NCBI RefSeq assembly: GCF_006443685.1
Contig: NZ_VFYP01000001.1
Location: 2,108,001 to 2,172,000, forward strand
DNA length: 64,000 nucleotides
From: Rhizobium glycinendophyticum
GTDB taxonomy: Bacteria; Pseudomonadota; Alphaproteobacteria; Rhizobiales; Rhizobiaceae
Direction: 5' to 3'
Shown piece after piece: positions 9,596 to 17,803 of this stretch (its first letter is position 1; each line of letters starts with the position of its first letter). A program made the position numbers and the translations under genes. The notes beneath the pieces were generated by a model, which saw only the letters and a program-made list of their open reading frames with translations, did no database searches and was not told where the DNA came from.

Positions 9596-9634
9596 ACGGC
9601 GTCATCCTCGGGTTTGTCCCGCGGATGACGCCGT
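9596..9634. repeat. Palindromic intergenic element, possible terminator after sdaA
   Basis: A near-perfect inverted repeat: arms ACGGCGTCATCC and GGATGACGCCGT (12 bp), with four further pairs (CGGG/CCCG) inside after one mismatch. It lies just beyond the sdaA stop (minus strand). The CGTCATCCTCGG core is also seen in the palindrome at 58419-58441, so this is likely a small dispersed rhizobial palindromic repeat that may also end or protect the sdaA transcript. No clear T run follows. Confidence 0.6.
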
Positions 9635-9671
9635 AGATGGTATCACGACAGGAGCAAAGCCCCTGCCCGCT

Positions 9672-11072
9672 TCAACATTCGACAACGTTGACGGCGAGGC
9701 CGCCGAGCGAGGTTTCCTTGTATTTCTCGTTCATGTCGTTGCCGGTTTGACGCATGGTTTCGATCGCGGCATCAAGCGGCACAAAATGGACGCCGTCACC
9801 CTTGAGCGCCAGTGATGCGGCGGTGACGGCTTTCACGGCACCGAGCGCGTTGCGTTCGATGCACGGGACCTGGACGAGACCCGCGACAGGATCGCAGGTC
9901 ATGCCTAGATGATGTTCAAGTGCGATCTCGGCGGCGTTTTCGATCTGCTCAGGGGTACCGCCCATGACGGCGGCGAGACCGGCGGCAGCCATGGCCGAGG
10001 CTGAACCGACTTCGCCCTGACAGCCGACTTCGGCGCCCGAGATCGATGCATTGTGTTTGATGATCCCGCCGATGGCAGCTGCCGTCAGCAGATAATCGCG
10101 AATGCCGTCCTGATCCGCGTCGGGATGGAAATGCAGGTAATAGCGGATGGTCGCCGGAACGACGCCGGCTGCCCCATTGGTTGGCGAGGTGACGACGCGG
10201 CCACCGGCCGCATTCTCCTCGTTGACCGCCATGGCATAGACCGACAGCCAGTCATTGGCGAGAACCGGGTTCAGGCGGTTGGAGCGCCACTCCTCCTGCA
10301 GCTTGTCGTGGATCGATTTGGCGCGCCGGCGAACTTTCAGGCCACCCGGCAGCTGCCCGTCCTGTCGCAAACCGCGATCGATGCAGCTGAGCATTGCATC
10401 CCAGATCCGGTCGAGCCCGGCATCAAGATCCTCGCGCGAGCGCACCACTTCCTCGTTGGCCCGCTTCATCTGCGCGATGGTGAGCCCGGAGGATGCGGCC
10501 ATAGCCAGCATTTCCTTGGCCGAGGCAAAGGGATAAGGCACCTTCTGGCTCGAGGCCTGCTTCTTCTGCTTTTGCAGGGCAAGAAGCTCGGTATCGGTGA
10601 CGACAAAACCGCCGCCGATCGAATAATAGATCTGGGTCAGCAGAACGCGGCCGTCCTTGTCGAGTGCCGACAGCCGCATGCCGTTGGCGTGGCCCGAAAG
10701 CGGCGTCTTCTTATCGTAGACGAGATCGTCCTTCGGCTGGAAATAATAGGAGGGATGCCCGGGGGGCGTGACGCGGCCTGTGCGCTCGACCTCGGCGATA
10801 ATGCCCTCCATGCGATCCGGATCAATACTGTCAGGCGCCTCCCCCATCAGCCCGATGATCACGGCATTGCCGGTGCCATGGCCGATGCCGGTATAGGCGA
10901 GCGAACCGTGCAGACTGGCCTTGAGCGCCGCGACATGGGCGCCGGCCGGGCGAGGCCACTGGTCTGAAAGGATGAGGTCGAGAAACCGGTTGGCCGCCGT
11001 CATCGGACCCATAGTGTGGGAACTCGAGGGGCCGACGCCGATCTTGAACACGTCGAAAACCGAAAGAAACAT
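9672..11072 (-). CDS. sdaA: L-serine ammonia-lyase (L-serine dehydratase), iron-sulfur type
   Basis: A 466-residue single-chain L-serine dehydratase that converts L-serine to pyruvate and ammonia in the cytoplasm using a [4Fe-4S] cluster. The beta domain begins [23 protein letters not shown], the family hallmark. The alpha domain contains NGAAGVVPA and the cluster Cys residues in [17 protein letters not shown] and VPCIERN (about 340-400). The length matches E. coli SdaA (454). The start at 11072 is the first residue of the conserved motif. It is a lone gene between a small ORF upstream and DUF1489 downstream. Confidence 0.96.
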   Translation of the reverse strand: MFLSVFDVFKIGVGPSSSHTMGPMTAANRFLDLILSDQWPRPAGAHVAALKASLHGSLAYTGIGHGTGNAVIIGLMGEAPDSIDPDRMEGIIAEVERTGRVTPPGHPSYYFQPKDDLVYDKKTPLSGHANGMRLSALDKDGRVLLTQIYYSIGGGFVVTDTELLALQKQKKQASSQKVPYPFASAKEMLAMAASSGLTIAQMKRANEEVVRSREDLDAGLDRIWDAMLSCIDRGLRQDGQLPGGLKVRRRAKSIHDKLQEEWRSNRLNPVLANDWLSVYAMAVNEENAAGGRVVTSPTNGAAGVVPATIRYYLHFHPDADQDGIRDYLLTAAAIGGIIKHNASISGAEVGCQGEVGSASAMAAAGLAAVMGGTPEQIENAAEIALEHHLGMTCDPVAGLVQVPCIERNALGAVKAVTAASLALKGDGVHFVPLDAAIETMRQTGNDMNEKYKETSLGGLAVNVVEC

Positions 11073-11200
11073 GAGGCTCCTCGCATGCAGTCATCAAAGC
11101 GTAAACGCTAAAGCATCGCCTGTCACGAATGCGCCTTGCAATCGACATCGGCTTTCATGGCCGCGACATGACGGAGATGGTGTTCGGGAGCCTGAAAAGC

Positions 11201-11231
11201 AAACAGCGCGGTCGAGACGACCGCGCTGTTT
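11201..11231 (-). terminator. Strong hairpin terminator after the 33-residue ORF
   Basis: A perfect 14-bp stem, AAACAGCGCGGTCG, three-base loop, CGACCGCGCTGTTT. Read on the minus strand it is followed by GCTTTTC, giving an intrinsic-terminator layout 20 bases after the stop of the small ORF at 11252-11353. Confidence 0.75.
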
Positions 11232-11251
11232 GGAATGCTGCATGTGAAGTG

Positions 11252-11353
11252 TCAGATGCTGCCGAACAGATAAGCCAGGCAAAGGACGCCGGCGAAACCC
11301 ATGAGAGCGCGAAATGTGACACCCCAACACGACTTCTGGAAACTGCTTTCCAT
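11252..11353 (-). CDS. Small single-TM membrane peptide, 33 residues, unknown function
   Basis: A short ORF encoding MESSFQKSCWGVTFRALM followed by GFAGVLCLAYLFGSI. A short polar and basic N-terminus precedes one hydrophobic segment at about residues 17-32, so an inner-membrane peptide is likely. Support for it being real: GGAG lies 6 bases before the ATG (minus strand), and a perfect 14-bp hairpin terminator follows the stop, so it looks like a complete monocistronic unit. It lies between sdaA and DUF599. I do not recognise a function. Confidence 0.55.
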   Translation of the reverse strand: MESSFQKSCWGVTFRALMGFAGVLCLAYLFGSI

Positions 11354-11658
11354 GGAAACTCCAGATGAAGTCACTTGGTGATTAAAGCCGTCCCCCGACC
11401 GCTTTATGGACCCTCATGTATTAAAACCCGGCCCGTTTCGCAACTGCAAAAATGGCAAAAGCATGGCGCATTTTGCGCTGCAGGCATGCGTTGCGTGCAT
11501 GGATATGTGAAATTACAATGTGATAGCCAGGGCGATCGTTAACAACATCCGCCTGATGGCCGCCCCAATTCGGGCCAAAATCTTGAAACTGGTTAATTGC
11601 CATTGTGGAGAACCGCGGGCGCGGGATAATTCCGCGAGCCAGAAGGGGGAATCGTTTG
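11354..11658. other. Intergenic region between the small ORF and the DUF599 gene
   Basis: About 305 bases carrying two divergent promoters by position: one for the minus-strand small ORF, one for the plus-strand DUF599 gene. It is lower in GC than the flanking genes. I see a short imperfect inverted repeat (GCATGCGTTGCGTGCATG near 11484-11501) but no clear -35/-10 pair, operator or RNA gene. Confidence 0.4.
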
Positions 11659-12351
11659 ATGCTCGTCGCCGATTATGCTGCTCTCGCGCTGTTCGTGCTG
11701 CTCTGGGTTGCCTATGCCTGGATCACCGGCAGCCGCCGCATCCTGTCTCGCACCAGCCTGACCAAGGCCATGGCCGAACGGCGCCGGGACTGGATCCTGA
11801 ATTCGCTTAACCGCGACCTGAAGATGATCGACACTCAGATCATGGGCGGATTGCAGAACGGGACGGCCTTTTTTGCTTCGACCACCATCTTTGCGATTGG
11901 CGGCTGCTTTGCCCTGTTGGGCGCGACCGAGCAGGTGGACGCGATCCTGAAAGACATACCCTTCATTGTTCAGGGCGGCCGGGCGACTTTCGAATTGAAG
12001 GTCTGCGGGCTGATCGCGCTGTTTGCCTATTCCTTCTTCAAGTTCGGCTGGTCCTATCGGCTCTTCAACTATTGCACCATTCTCTTTGGCGCCATCCCGA
12101 TGACCGACGAGGCGCGCGAGCATCCGGCGCGCACCATGGCCGCGGCTGAGCGTGCGATCCAGATGAACATCATCGCCGCCAGCCACTTCAACATGGGCTT
12201 GAGGGCGATCTTCTACTCGATCGGCTATCTCGGCTGGTTTGTCAGCCCCTGGATCTTCATGCTGGCATCGGGCACGGTCTTCGTGGTGCTGATCCGGCGA
12301 CAATATTTCTCGGAGGCGCGCCGCGCGCTTCTGAACGATCTGGCCGACTGA
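11659..12351 (+). CDS. DUF599 domain inner-membrane protein
   Basis: A 230-residue membrane protein of the DUF599 family. Hydrophobic segments are visible at about residues 3-24 (YAALALFVLLWVAYAW), 75-95 (ASTTIFAIGGCFALLG), 120-140 and 190-225. A polar loop holds MAERRRDWILNSLNRDLKMIDTQ in fragments typical of the family. I chose the ATG at 11659 because AGAAGGGGGA ends 8 bases upstream and the first TM starts there. An upstream in-frame extension to 11605 lacks such a site. Function unknown. It is followed by two other membrane-protein genes on the same strand. Confidence 0.8.
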   Translation: MLVADYAALALFVLLWVAYAWITGSRRILSRTSLTKAMAERRRDWILNSLNRDLKMIDTQIMGGLQNGTAFFASTTIFAIGGCFALLGATEQVDAILKDIPFIVQGGRATFELKVCGLIALFAYSFFKFGWSYRLFNYCTILFGAIPMTDEAREHPARTMAAAERAIQMNIIAASHFNMGLRAIFYSIGYLGWFVSPWIFMLASGTVFVVLIRRQYFSEARRALLNDLAD

Positions 12352-12484
12352 CCGACAGGGCTTCAAGGAGACCGGGGACAACCTGCTGCCGGTCATGAAA
12401 TCGCCGCCTTTGCACGATGAGCCACGGCCACGAGCGCAGGCCGCAGACATCGCGGCGATCAGTACGACCGATGGAGGACGACGC

Positions 12485-13477
12485 GTGCCAGACAGCATTC
12501 CGGACAACGCGCAGACTTCGCCCGAGATCACCCGCGCACGGCCCCGCCTGCTCTGGCTGGACGCGTTCCGCGGTCTGGCGCTCATCGCCATGGCGTCCTA
12601 CCACTTCAGCTGGGACCTGGAATTCTTCGGCTATCTCGCGCCGGGCACCTCCACCGAAGGTTTTTTGCGGTTCTACGCCCGCTCGATCGCCTCTACTTTC
12701 CTTTTCCTCGCCGGCTTCAGCCTCGTGCTCGCGCACTACCCGAAACTGCGCGTTGAGGCTTTCCTGCGCCGCTTCGCGGTGATCCTCGCCGCGGCGCTTG
12801 CGATCACGGCAGCCACCTGGTGGTTCGTGCCGGATGGACTGATCTTCTTCGGCATCCTGCATGCCATGGCGCTCGGCAGCCTGGTGGGTCTGGTTTTCCT
12901 GCGCCTGCCGGTGATCGTCACGCTTGCAGTCGCACTTTGCGCCATGGTGCTGCCGAACGTCTATCGCTCGCCGATCTTCGACACGCCGCTTCTGTGGTTT
13001 GCCGGTCTCTCGGAACACCTGCCCCGCTCCAACGACTATGTGCCGCTCTTCCCCTGGATCGGAGCGCTTCTGATCGGGATTGCGGTCGCCCGCCTGCTGG
13101 TGGACTACAATCTGCTCGCCCGCCTGACGCGCCTGCCGGAAGGCCCCGCCTGGCTGCGCTGGGGCGGAAGGCATTCGCTCACCGTCTACCTGCTGCACCA
13201 GCCAGTGCTGATCGCGTTGGTTTTTGCCGCAAGCCAGGTCGTGCCGCCGCCGGCGCCGGATCCGATCGAATCCTATATCGGCAGCTGCGAGCCGGCCTGC
13301 CAACAGCAAGGAAATTCTGCCGAGATCTGCAAGGCTTTCTGCGCCTGTACGCTGGACCGTCTGCAGGCCCAGAGCCTGCTGGAACCGCTCCAGTCTGGCG
13401 CAATCTTGCCGGATCAGGATGAGCGTATTCTGGCGCTGGCCTCCGAATGCACAGCCAAGATACAGACCACGCCGTAA
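12485..13477 (+). CDS. DUF1624 / heparan-alpha-glucosaminide N-acetyltransferase-like membrane protein with Cys-rich tail
   Basis: A multi-TM protein of the DUF1624 (HGSNAT-like) acyltransferase group, shown by the N-terminal RLLWLDAFRGLALIAMASYHFSWD pattern (in part), then about eight TM segments and a late HSLTVYLLHQPV motif as in related acyltransferases. I prefer the GTG at 12485 (330 residues) because GGAGG lies about 7 bases upstream. An ATG at 12395 would add 30 polar residues. After the last TM a tail of about 70 residues contains six Cys, including a CxxxC and a CxxxCxC group, which is unusual for the core family. Donor and acceptor are unknown. Confidence 0.75.
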   Translation: MPDSIPDNAQTSPEITRARPRLLWLDAFRGLALIAMASYHFSWDLEFFGYLAPGTSTEGFLRFYARSIASTFLFLAGFSLVLAHYPKLRVEAFLRRFAVILAAALAITAATWWFVPDGLIFFGILHAMALGSLVGLVFLRLPVIVTLAVALCAMVLPNVYRSPIFDTPLLWFAGLSEHLPRSNDYVPLFPWIGALLIGIAVARLLVDYNLLARLTRLPEGPAWLRWGGRHSLTVYLLHQPVLIALVFAASQVVPPPAPDPIESYIGSCEPACQQQGNSAEICKAFCACTLDRLQAQSLLEPLQSGAILPDQDERILALASECTAKIQTTP

Positions 13478-13491
13478 CGGGGAAATTCATC

Positions 13492-13968
13492 ATGAATGCC
13501 TACCGTGCGAAGCCCCTGCGTTATCCCTGGCCGCCGTTGATTTACGGTGGCGCCGTGACCCTGGCACTGGCCGCCGAACGGCTGGTTGTGCCGCTCCCGC
13601 TCTCGTCACCGAGCCCCGTCCTGCTGCCGATCGCCGGCTTTGCGCTCGCGCTTCTCGCCGTCAGCCTCGACATATGGGCGGTGAAGACGCTCCTGGAGCG
13701 GCAGACGGCCGTACTCGGCACGGGCTGCGCCCGACATCTCGTCACCTGCGGTCCCTTCCGCTTCACGCGCAACCCGATTTATCTCGGCTACACGCTGCTG
13801 ACACTCTCGATCGGGTTGATCAGCGCCAGCGCCTGGTTCCTGCCGGCCGCGATCCTGGCCGCCCTCACCGCCCAATGGGCGGTGATCCGTTGCGAGGAAC
13901 AGCACCTCGAACAGCGGTTCGGCTTCGACTACGAATGTTATTGCAAGCGCACCCGACGGTGGATCTGA
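13492..13968 (+). CDS. Isoprenylcysteine carboxyl methyltransferase / PEMT-family membrane methyltransferase
   Basis: A 158-residue membrane protein with four hydrophobic segments and the family signature near the C-terminus: TCGPFRFTRNPIYLGY (about 84-99) followed by CEEQHLEQRFGFDYECYCKRTRRW, split across the last TM and tail. This matches the ICMT/phospholipid methyltransferase fold that binds S-adenosylmethionine. The bacterial substrate is unknown (lipid, isoprenoid or small-molecule methylation are options). The ATG at 13492 starts 14 bases after the preceding stop with GGGGAAA upstream, so it is probably co-transcribed with the DUF1624 gene. Confidence 0.8.
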   Translation: MNAYRAKPLRYPWPPLIYGGAVTLALAAERLVVPLPLSSPSPVLLPIAGFALALLAVSLDIWAVKTLLERQTAVLGTGCARHLVTCGPFRFTRNPIYLGYTLLTLSIGLISASAWFLPAAILAALTAQWAVIRCEEQHLEQRFGFDYECYCKRTRRWI

Positions 13969-14000
13969 ACAAATGCGAGAGGAGGCCTAGAAGAGCTGTC

Positions 14001-14387
14001 TCAGCTGCCGACGCCGATTTCGACGAGGCGGGTCAGACAGGCTTCTTCGGCCTGATCAAGTTCCGTCAGAGTCTCGTCGATATCACGGCGCTTCTGGCGC
14101 AGGTCTTCGCGCTTCTCGTCGATCTTCTTCATCATCAGCTTGAGCTGGCCGATTTCGCCCGGCGGCTCCTTGTAGACGTGGACGATTTCGCGGATCTCGT
14201 TGATGGTGAAGCCGATGCGCCGGCCGCGCAGAATTTCCTGCAACAGACGCCTGTCCGCAGCACGGTATAGGCGCGTGCGACCGCGCCGCTCCGGATGAAT
14301 GAGGCCTTCGTCTTCGTAGAATCGGAGCGTGCGCGTGGAAACGCCGAATTCACGCGTCAGCTCTGTTATGCTATAATACTTCTTCAC
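14001..14387 (-). CDS. MerR-family transcriptional regulator
   Basis: A 128-residue regulator with a winged helix-turn-helix at the N-terminus (YYSITELTREFGVSTRTLRF then YEDEGLIHPERRG) and a coiled-coil dimerisation helix at about 80-120. No Cys-rich metal-binding tail is present, which fits the LiuR/short MerR group better than metal sensors. The gene follows mgtE on the minus strand. A dyad with MerR-type layout lies at 14421-14442, 33 bases upstream of the start, suggesting autoregulation. Target genes and effector are unknown. Confidence 0.88.
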   Translation of the reverse strand: MKKYYSITELTREFGVSTRTLRFYEDEGLIHPERRGRTRLYRAADRRLLQEILRGRRIGFTINEIREIVHVYKEPPGEIGQLKLMMKKIDEKREDLRQKRRDIDETLTELDQAEEACLTRLVEIGVGS

Positions 14388-14420
14388 GTCCGGTTCGTCC
14401 CTGTGCGTCGGGACATAATA

Positions 14421-14442
14421 TTGACTTTTACGTACAAGTCAA
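14421..14442 (-). promoter_or_regulatory. Dyad operator of MerR type
   Basis: Two 7-base arms, TTGACTT and AAGTCAA, are separated by 8 bases containing the palindromic TACGTA. The spacing and sequence resemble operators of LiuR-like MerR regulators (TTGAC..TTACGTAA..GTCAA type). The element sits in the 67-base gap between mgtE and the merR gene and can contribute a TTGACT -35 box on either strand. The assignment to this MerR protein is inferred from position. Confidence 0.6.
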
Positions 14443-14454
14443 TTTTTGCGACAG

Positions 14455-15867
14455 TTACATGAACCACCAGGTGGCAAGACCGAGGAACGAGAAGAAGCCG
14501 GTGATGTCGGTGACGGTGGTGACGAAGACGGCAGAGGCCACGGCCGGATCGGTGCCGATGCGGTCCAGCAACAGCGGAATGAGGATCCCGGCAATCGCCG
14601 CCGCCATCATGTTGATCAGCATGGCGGCTGCGATGATGCCGCCGATATTGGGGTCGTGAAACCAGAAACCGGCAACGATCCCGATCAGCACGCCGAAGAT
14701 CATGCCGTTCAGAAGCCCGACACCTGCTTCGCGTCGCACGACCCGGACGGCATTGTGAATGTCGAGATTGCGGGTGGCGAGCGCCCGCACCGTGACCGTC
14801 ATGGTCTGCGAGCCCGCGTTTCCGCCCATGCCGGCCACGATCGGCATCAGGACGGCGAGCGCCACGATCTGCTCGATCGTCGCCTCGAACAGCGAGATCA
14901 CGGAGGCCGCGAGGATCGCCGTCACCAGATTGACCGCGAGCCACGGCACCCGCGAGCGCGAGGTCTCAGCCACGCTGTCCGAGAGTTCTTCGTCGCCAAC
15001 GCCGCCGAGGCGCAGCAAGTCCTCCTCCGCCTCTTCCTGGATGACGTCGACCACGTCGTCGATGGTCAGCACGCCGACGAGCCGGTCGTTTTCGTCGACG
15101 ACGGCGGCCGACAGAAGGTCGTATTGTTCGAAGAGCTGCGCCGCCTCTTCCTGGTCCATTTCGGCCGGGATCGGGTGGTTGGTCTCGTGCATGATGCTCT
15201 CGATCTTCACCTGGCGCTTGGTGCGCAGGATCGCATCGAGCTTGACGGCGCCGAGCAGTTTGAAGGTGGGATCGATGACGAAGATCTGCGTGAAGTTTTC
15301 CGGCAGCTCTTCTTCCTCACGCATGTAGTCGATCGTCTGGCCGACCGTCCAGAACGGCGGCACGGCGACGAATTCCGTCTGCATGCGCCGGCCGGCCGAG
15401 CTTTCGGGATAATCCAGTGCCCGCCGCAGGCGCACCCGTTCGGTGAACGGCAACTGGGCGAGGATTTCCTCGCGGTCATCGTCGTCGAGGTCTTCGAGAA
15501 TGTAGACGGCGTCGTCCGAATCGAGATCGCCGATCGCGGCTGCGATCTGCTCGTTCGGCATCTGGTCGACGATCTGCATGCGGATCGCTTCGTCGACCTC
15601 GGTCAGCGCCGTCATGTCGAAATCGTCGCCGAGCAGGCGCACGAGGGCGACGCGCTGGTCCGGCTGGATCGCCTCGATCAGGTGACCGAGTTCCGATTCG
15701 TGCAGCTTGGCCACATGCTGGCGCAGGAACAGCACATCACGATCGGCAATCGCTGCGCCGACCATGGTCAGGAACTCGTGGCGGATATAGCCTTCGTCGT
15801 CGTAGATGTCGGCCTGAACCTCTTCGGCCACCGGGCGGTCGAGGATGTCCTCTTCGGTCTCTGTCAT
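14455..15867 (-). CDS. mgtE: Magnesium transporter MgtE
   Basis: A 470-residue Mg2+ channel with the standard order: N-terminal superhelical domain (about 1-130), two CBS domains (about 130-260, with VLTIDDVVDVIQEEA at the second) and five TM helices from about 300. The pore segment includes VAGMGGNAGSQTMTV, the MgtE signature that forms the Mg2+ site. I chose the ATG at 15867 (MTETEEDILDRP) because it begins the acidic N-terminus and follows GAGGGCGGG. An upstream TTG at 15924 would add 19 residues. No Mg2+ riboswitch is apparent in front of it. Confidence 0.93.
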   Translation of the reverse strand: MTETEEDILDRPVAEEVQADIYDDEGYIRHEFLTMVGAAIADRDVLFLRQHVAKLHESELGHLIEAIQPDQRVALVRLLGDDFDMTALTEVDEAIRMQIVDQMPNEQIAAAIGDLDSDDAVYILEDLDDDDREEILAQLPFTERVRLRRALDYPESSAGRRMQTEFVAVPPFWTVGQTIDYMREEEELPENFTQIFVIDPTFKLLGAVKLDAILRTKRQVKIESIMHETNHPIPAEMDQEEAAQLFEQYDLLSAAVVDENDRLVGVLTIDDVVDVIQEEAEEDLLRLGGVGDEELSDSVAETSRSRVPWLAVNLVTAILAASVISLFEATIEQIVALAVLMPIVAGMGGNAGSQTMTVTVRALATRNLDIHNAVRVVRREAGVGLLNGMIFGVLIGIVAGFWFHDPNIGGIIAAAMLINMMAAAIAGILIPLLLDRIGTDPAVASAVFVTTVTDITGFFSFLGLATWWFM

Positions 15868-16055
15868 CTGCCCGCCCTCGCCTGCCCTGAAGCCCTGGTT
15901 CGCTGCCCCGGAGAATGGCGGCAAAAATCCTCATGTCAACAATCGGATAGCGCGATACCGCAATGCCTGTTCAAAGCTGCGTGCATGCTGCTACCCTGAT
16001 TTTATTGCCCGGTCCAGCCTACCGGGCAGAGCCGTCTCCAGAAAGCCTGAGCCCC

Positions 16056-16550
16056 GTGACCCTGCTGACCATCTGCCGTTATCCGGACCCCGCCCTCAAA
16101 ACACTCTGCACACCGGTAGCCGACTTTGACGCGGCACTGGTTTGCCTGCTCGACGATCTCGATCAGACGATGAAGGCCGCCCCCGGCGTCGGCATCACGG
16201 CTGCCCATTGTGGCATATTCAAACGGGTCGTTGTGCTCGACCTGCCGGAGATCGGCGGACGGCGTGACTTCGTTAATCCGGAGATCCTGGAGACATCGGT
16301 CGAGACCATGACCCACGTCGAAGGCAGCGTCTCCATGCCAGGCTTCACGGAAGAGGTGACGCGGCCACGCCGCATCACGCTGCGCTACCAGACGACCGAC
16401 GGCAGCGTGAGCACCGAAAACTTCGACGGTTTCCCGGCCATCTGCCTGCAGCACGAGGTGGACCAGCTGGATGGTATCTTCTGGATCGGGCGTCTGTCGC
16501 GGTTGAAGCGCGAACGGCTCTTGAAGAAATGGGAGAAGGCGAGCCGCTGA
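16056..16550 (+). CDS. Peptide deformylase-like protein lacking canonical metal ligands
   Basis: A 164-residue protein with the peptide deformylase fold order. The start is taken at GTG 16056 (TLLTICRYPDPALKTLC), since canonical deformylases begin at this strand. An ATG at 15963 would add 31 residues. All three motifs are altered: motif 1 GxGLAAxQ reads GVGITAAHCG; motif 2 EGCLS reads EGSVS, so the Cys ligand is Ser; motif 3 HExDH reads HEVDQ, so the second His ligand is Gln. In known enzymes this Cys and the two His residues bind Fe2+ or Zn2+, so the deformylase reaction is unlikely as such. It could bind nascent chains or act on another substrate; this is inference. Confidence 0.8.
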   Translation: MTLLTICRYPDPALKTLCTPVADFDAALVCLLDDLDQTMKAAPGVGITAAHCGIFKRVVVLDLPEIGGRRDFVNPEILETSVETMTHVEGSVSMPGFTEEVTRPRRITLRYQTTDGSVSTENFDGFPAICLQHEVDQLDGIFWIGRLSRLKRERLLKKWEKASR

Positions 16551-16620
16551 AGGTGGTGATGCCGAACAAAAGCGCGGCCAAGACGTTGATCTGCATCTCT
16601 CATGATGAAGGAGCCATGCC

Positions 16621-17118
16621 ATGGCCAAGGATGACCGCAAGACCGACTTCTCCACCGAAGAGGAATTCCGCGACGACGACCAGCGCAACATTGCCGATGG
16701 CTGGCCCTATGCCGATGGCGAAGGCGCGACAGCGGCCCCGATCGCAAATCGGGGTTATGGTGAAACGGGTGCCAATTTCGACCAGGATCGCAACCAGGGC
16801 TTTCGCGTCGACAATGTCAACGCCGACGGCTTCGAGCCGGAGCCGGCGATCCCGGTCCTGCCGACCACAGACGGGCGCGAGGATGACGACCAACTCGAAT
16901 CCGATGTGGCAACAGCGCTGGAAGACTTCGATGACGTGGTGCTGAACGGGCTGGACATCCACGTCGACGCTCATGTCGTGACCCTTCGGGGCGCAGTCGA
17001 CACCGCCGAGGAGCGCCGCAAAATCGAGCTCAAGGTACTCGGAGTGACCGGCGTGAGCCAGGTCAAGAACTTCATCACTACGCTCGGCGTCGACAGCCAT
17101 ATCCCCGACGAGGATTGA
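16621..17118 (+). CDS. BON-domain protein
   Basis: A 165-residue acidic protein. Residues 1-95 are polar and low in structure (many Asp, Glu, Asn). A BON domain occupies about 97-155, with LDIHVDAHVVTLRGAVDTAEER and VTGVSQVKNFI in the usual positions. BON domains bind phospholipid or other ligands, and several members respond to osmotic or envelope stress. No signal peptide is visible, so a cytoplasmic location is likely. AAGGAG lies 10 bases before ATG 16621. A good terminator follows at 17151. The precise role is unknown. Confidence 0.82.
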   Translation: MAKDDRKTDFSTEEEFRDDDQRNIADGWPYADGEGATAAPIANRGYGETGANFDQDRNQGFRVDNVNADGFEPEPAIPVLPTTDGREDDDQLESDVATALEDFDDVVLNGLDIHVDAHVVTLRGAVDTAEERRKIELKVLGVTGVSQVKNFITTLGVDSHIPDED

Positions 17119-17150
17119 GGGCAGCACTTTGCGCCGCCGAACGGATCAAA

Positions 17151-17180
17151 CAAAAAGCCCGGCGAGAGTCGGGCTTTTTG
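17151..17180. terminator. Rho-independent terminator (bidirectional form)
   Basis: An 11-bp perfect stem CAAAAAGCCCG / CGGGCTTTTTG with an 8-base loop, followed by TTTTC on the plus strand. It lies between the convergent BON-domain gene (plus) and the BTLCP gene (minus) and can serve both, since A/T tracts flank both arms. Confidence 0.85.
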
Positions 17181-17224
17181 TTTTCAACCGTGTCTATGAG
17201 ATCCGGTGACCGCTGGACCACATC

Positions 17225-17803
17225 TCAGGACAAGACAAACTTTCCGGCGCGCGGACCGCTGAGGATCACCTGCCAGCTCCGCTTGTTGTCGAAGTTCTGC
17301 CGGGCAAGGAACGTATAGCCGGTGGATTTCCAAGATTTGACCGAGCCCGACAGGTTATCGAGAATGTAGTCCCCGTCGCTGAGACGGGCCATCAGGACTG
17401 CGTGATTGTTGCCGCGACGATCGAGCACGACGGTCATGGCGAGCTTGTTCGCCGGAAAGCCCGCATCGATCAGCTGCTTCTTCTTCGCCAGCGCGTAGTC
17501 TTCGCAGTCGCCGCGATTGTTGGTCGGCAGCACCCACTGATCCCGCCCCATGTCATGAACCGGACGAACGCGGGCATTGACCGCGCGGTTGACGGAAGCC
17601 AGCAGGTTTTTCGCCTCTCCGTCGGCCAGTGTCTTGCCGCCCTTGTTGGCACAGAGCCAGTTGTAGCGTGAGCAGGCGCCGGCAAAGCCCTTCGGCGCCA
17701 TGATGGAGCGCTGCGCCGGAATGAACGAACCGGCATACCCGGTGGAAGCGGTGGAAACGAGCGTCGCCACACAAAGCGCGGCCGCCAGAAGCTGTTTTTT
17801 CAT
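17225..17803 (-). CDS. Bacterial transglutaminase-like cysteine peptidase (BTLCP, DUF920)
   Basis: A 192-residue secreted protein with a signal peptide (MKKQLLAAALCVATLVSTAS, cleavage after YAG near 25). The transglutaminase-like catalytic triad is visible: Cys in NRGDCEDYALAKK (about 118), His in GNNHAVLMA (about 155) and Asp in DYILDNLSG (about 170). The BTLCP family in Proteobacteria includes LapG, which cleaves adhesins under c-di-GMP control, but no LapD partner is present nearby and this shorter rhizobial form may have another substrate. It is likely periplasmic. The gene stands alone, convergent with the BON gene. Confidence 0.85.
   Translation of the reverse strand: MKKQLLAAALCVATLVSTASTGYAGSFIPAQRSIMAPKGFAGACSRYNWLCANKGGKTLADGEAKNLLASVNRAVNARVRPVHDMGRDQWVLPTNNRGDCEDYALAKKKQLIDAGFPANKLAMTVVLDRRGNNHAVLMARLSDGDYILDNLSGSVKSWKSTGYTFLARQNFDNKRSWQVILSGPRAGKFVLS

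Noticed and set aside
14421..14442. TTGAC..GTCAA dyad considered as an FNR/FixK box
   Set aside because: The arms are 8 bases apart beyond TTGACTT/AAGTCAA, giving 22 bases in total rather than the 14-base FNR layout. It fits a MerR operator.
14446..15999. A 517-residue plus-strand ORF opposite mgtE
   Set aside because: Shadow of mgtE, with repetitive His/Asp/Arg composition and no recognisable domain.
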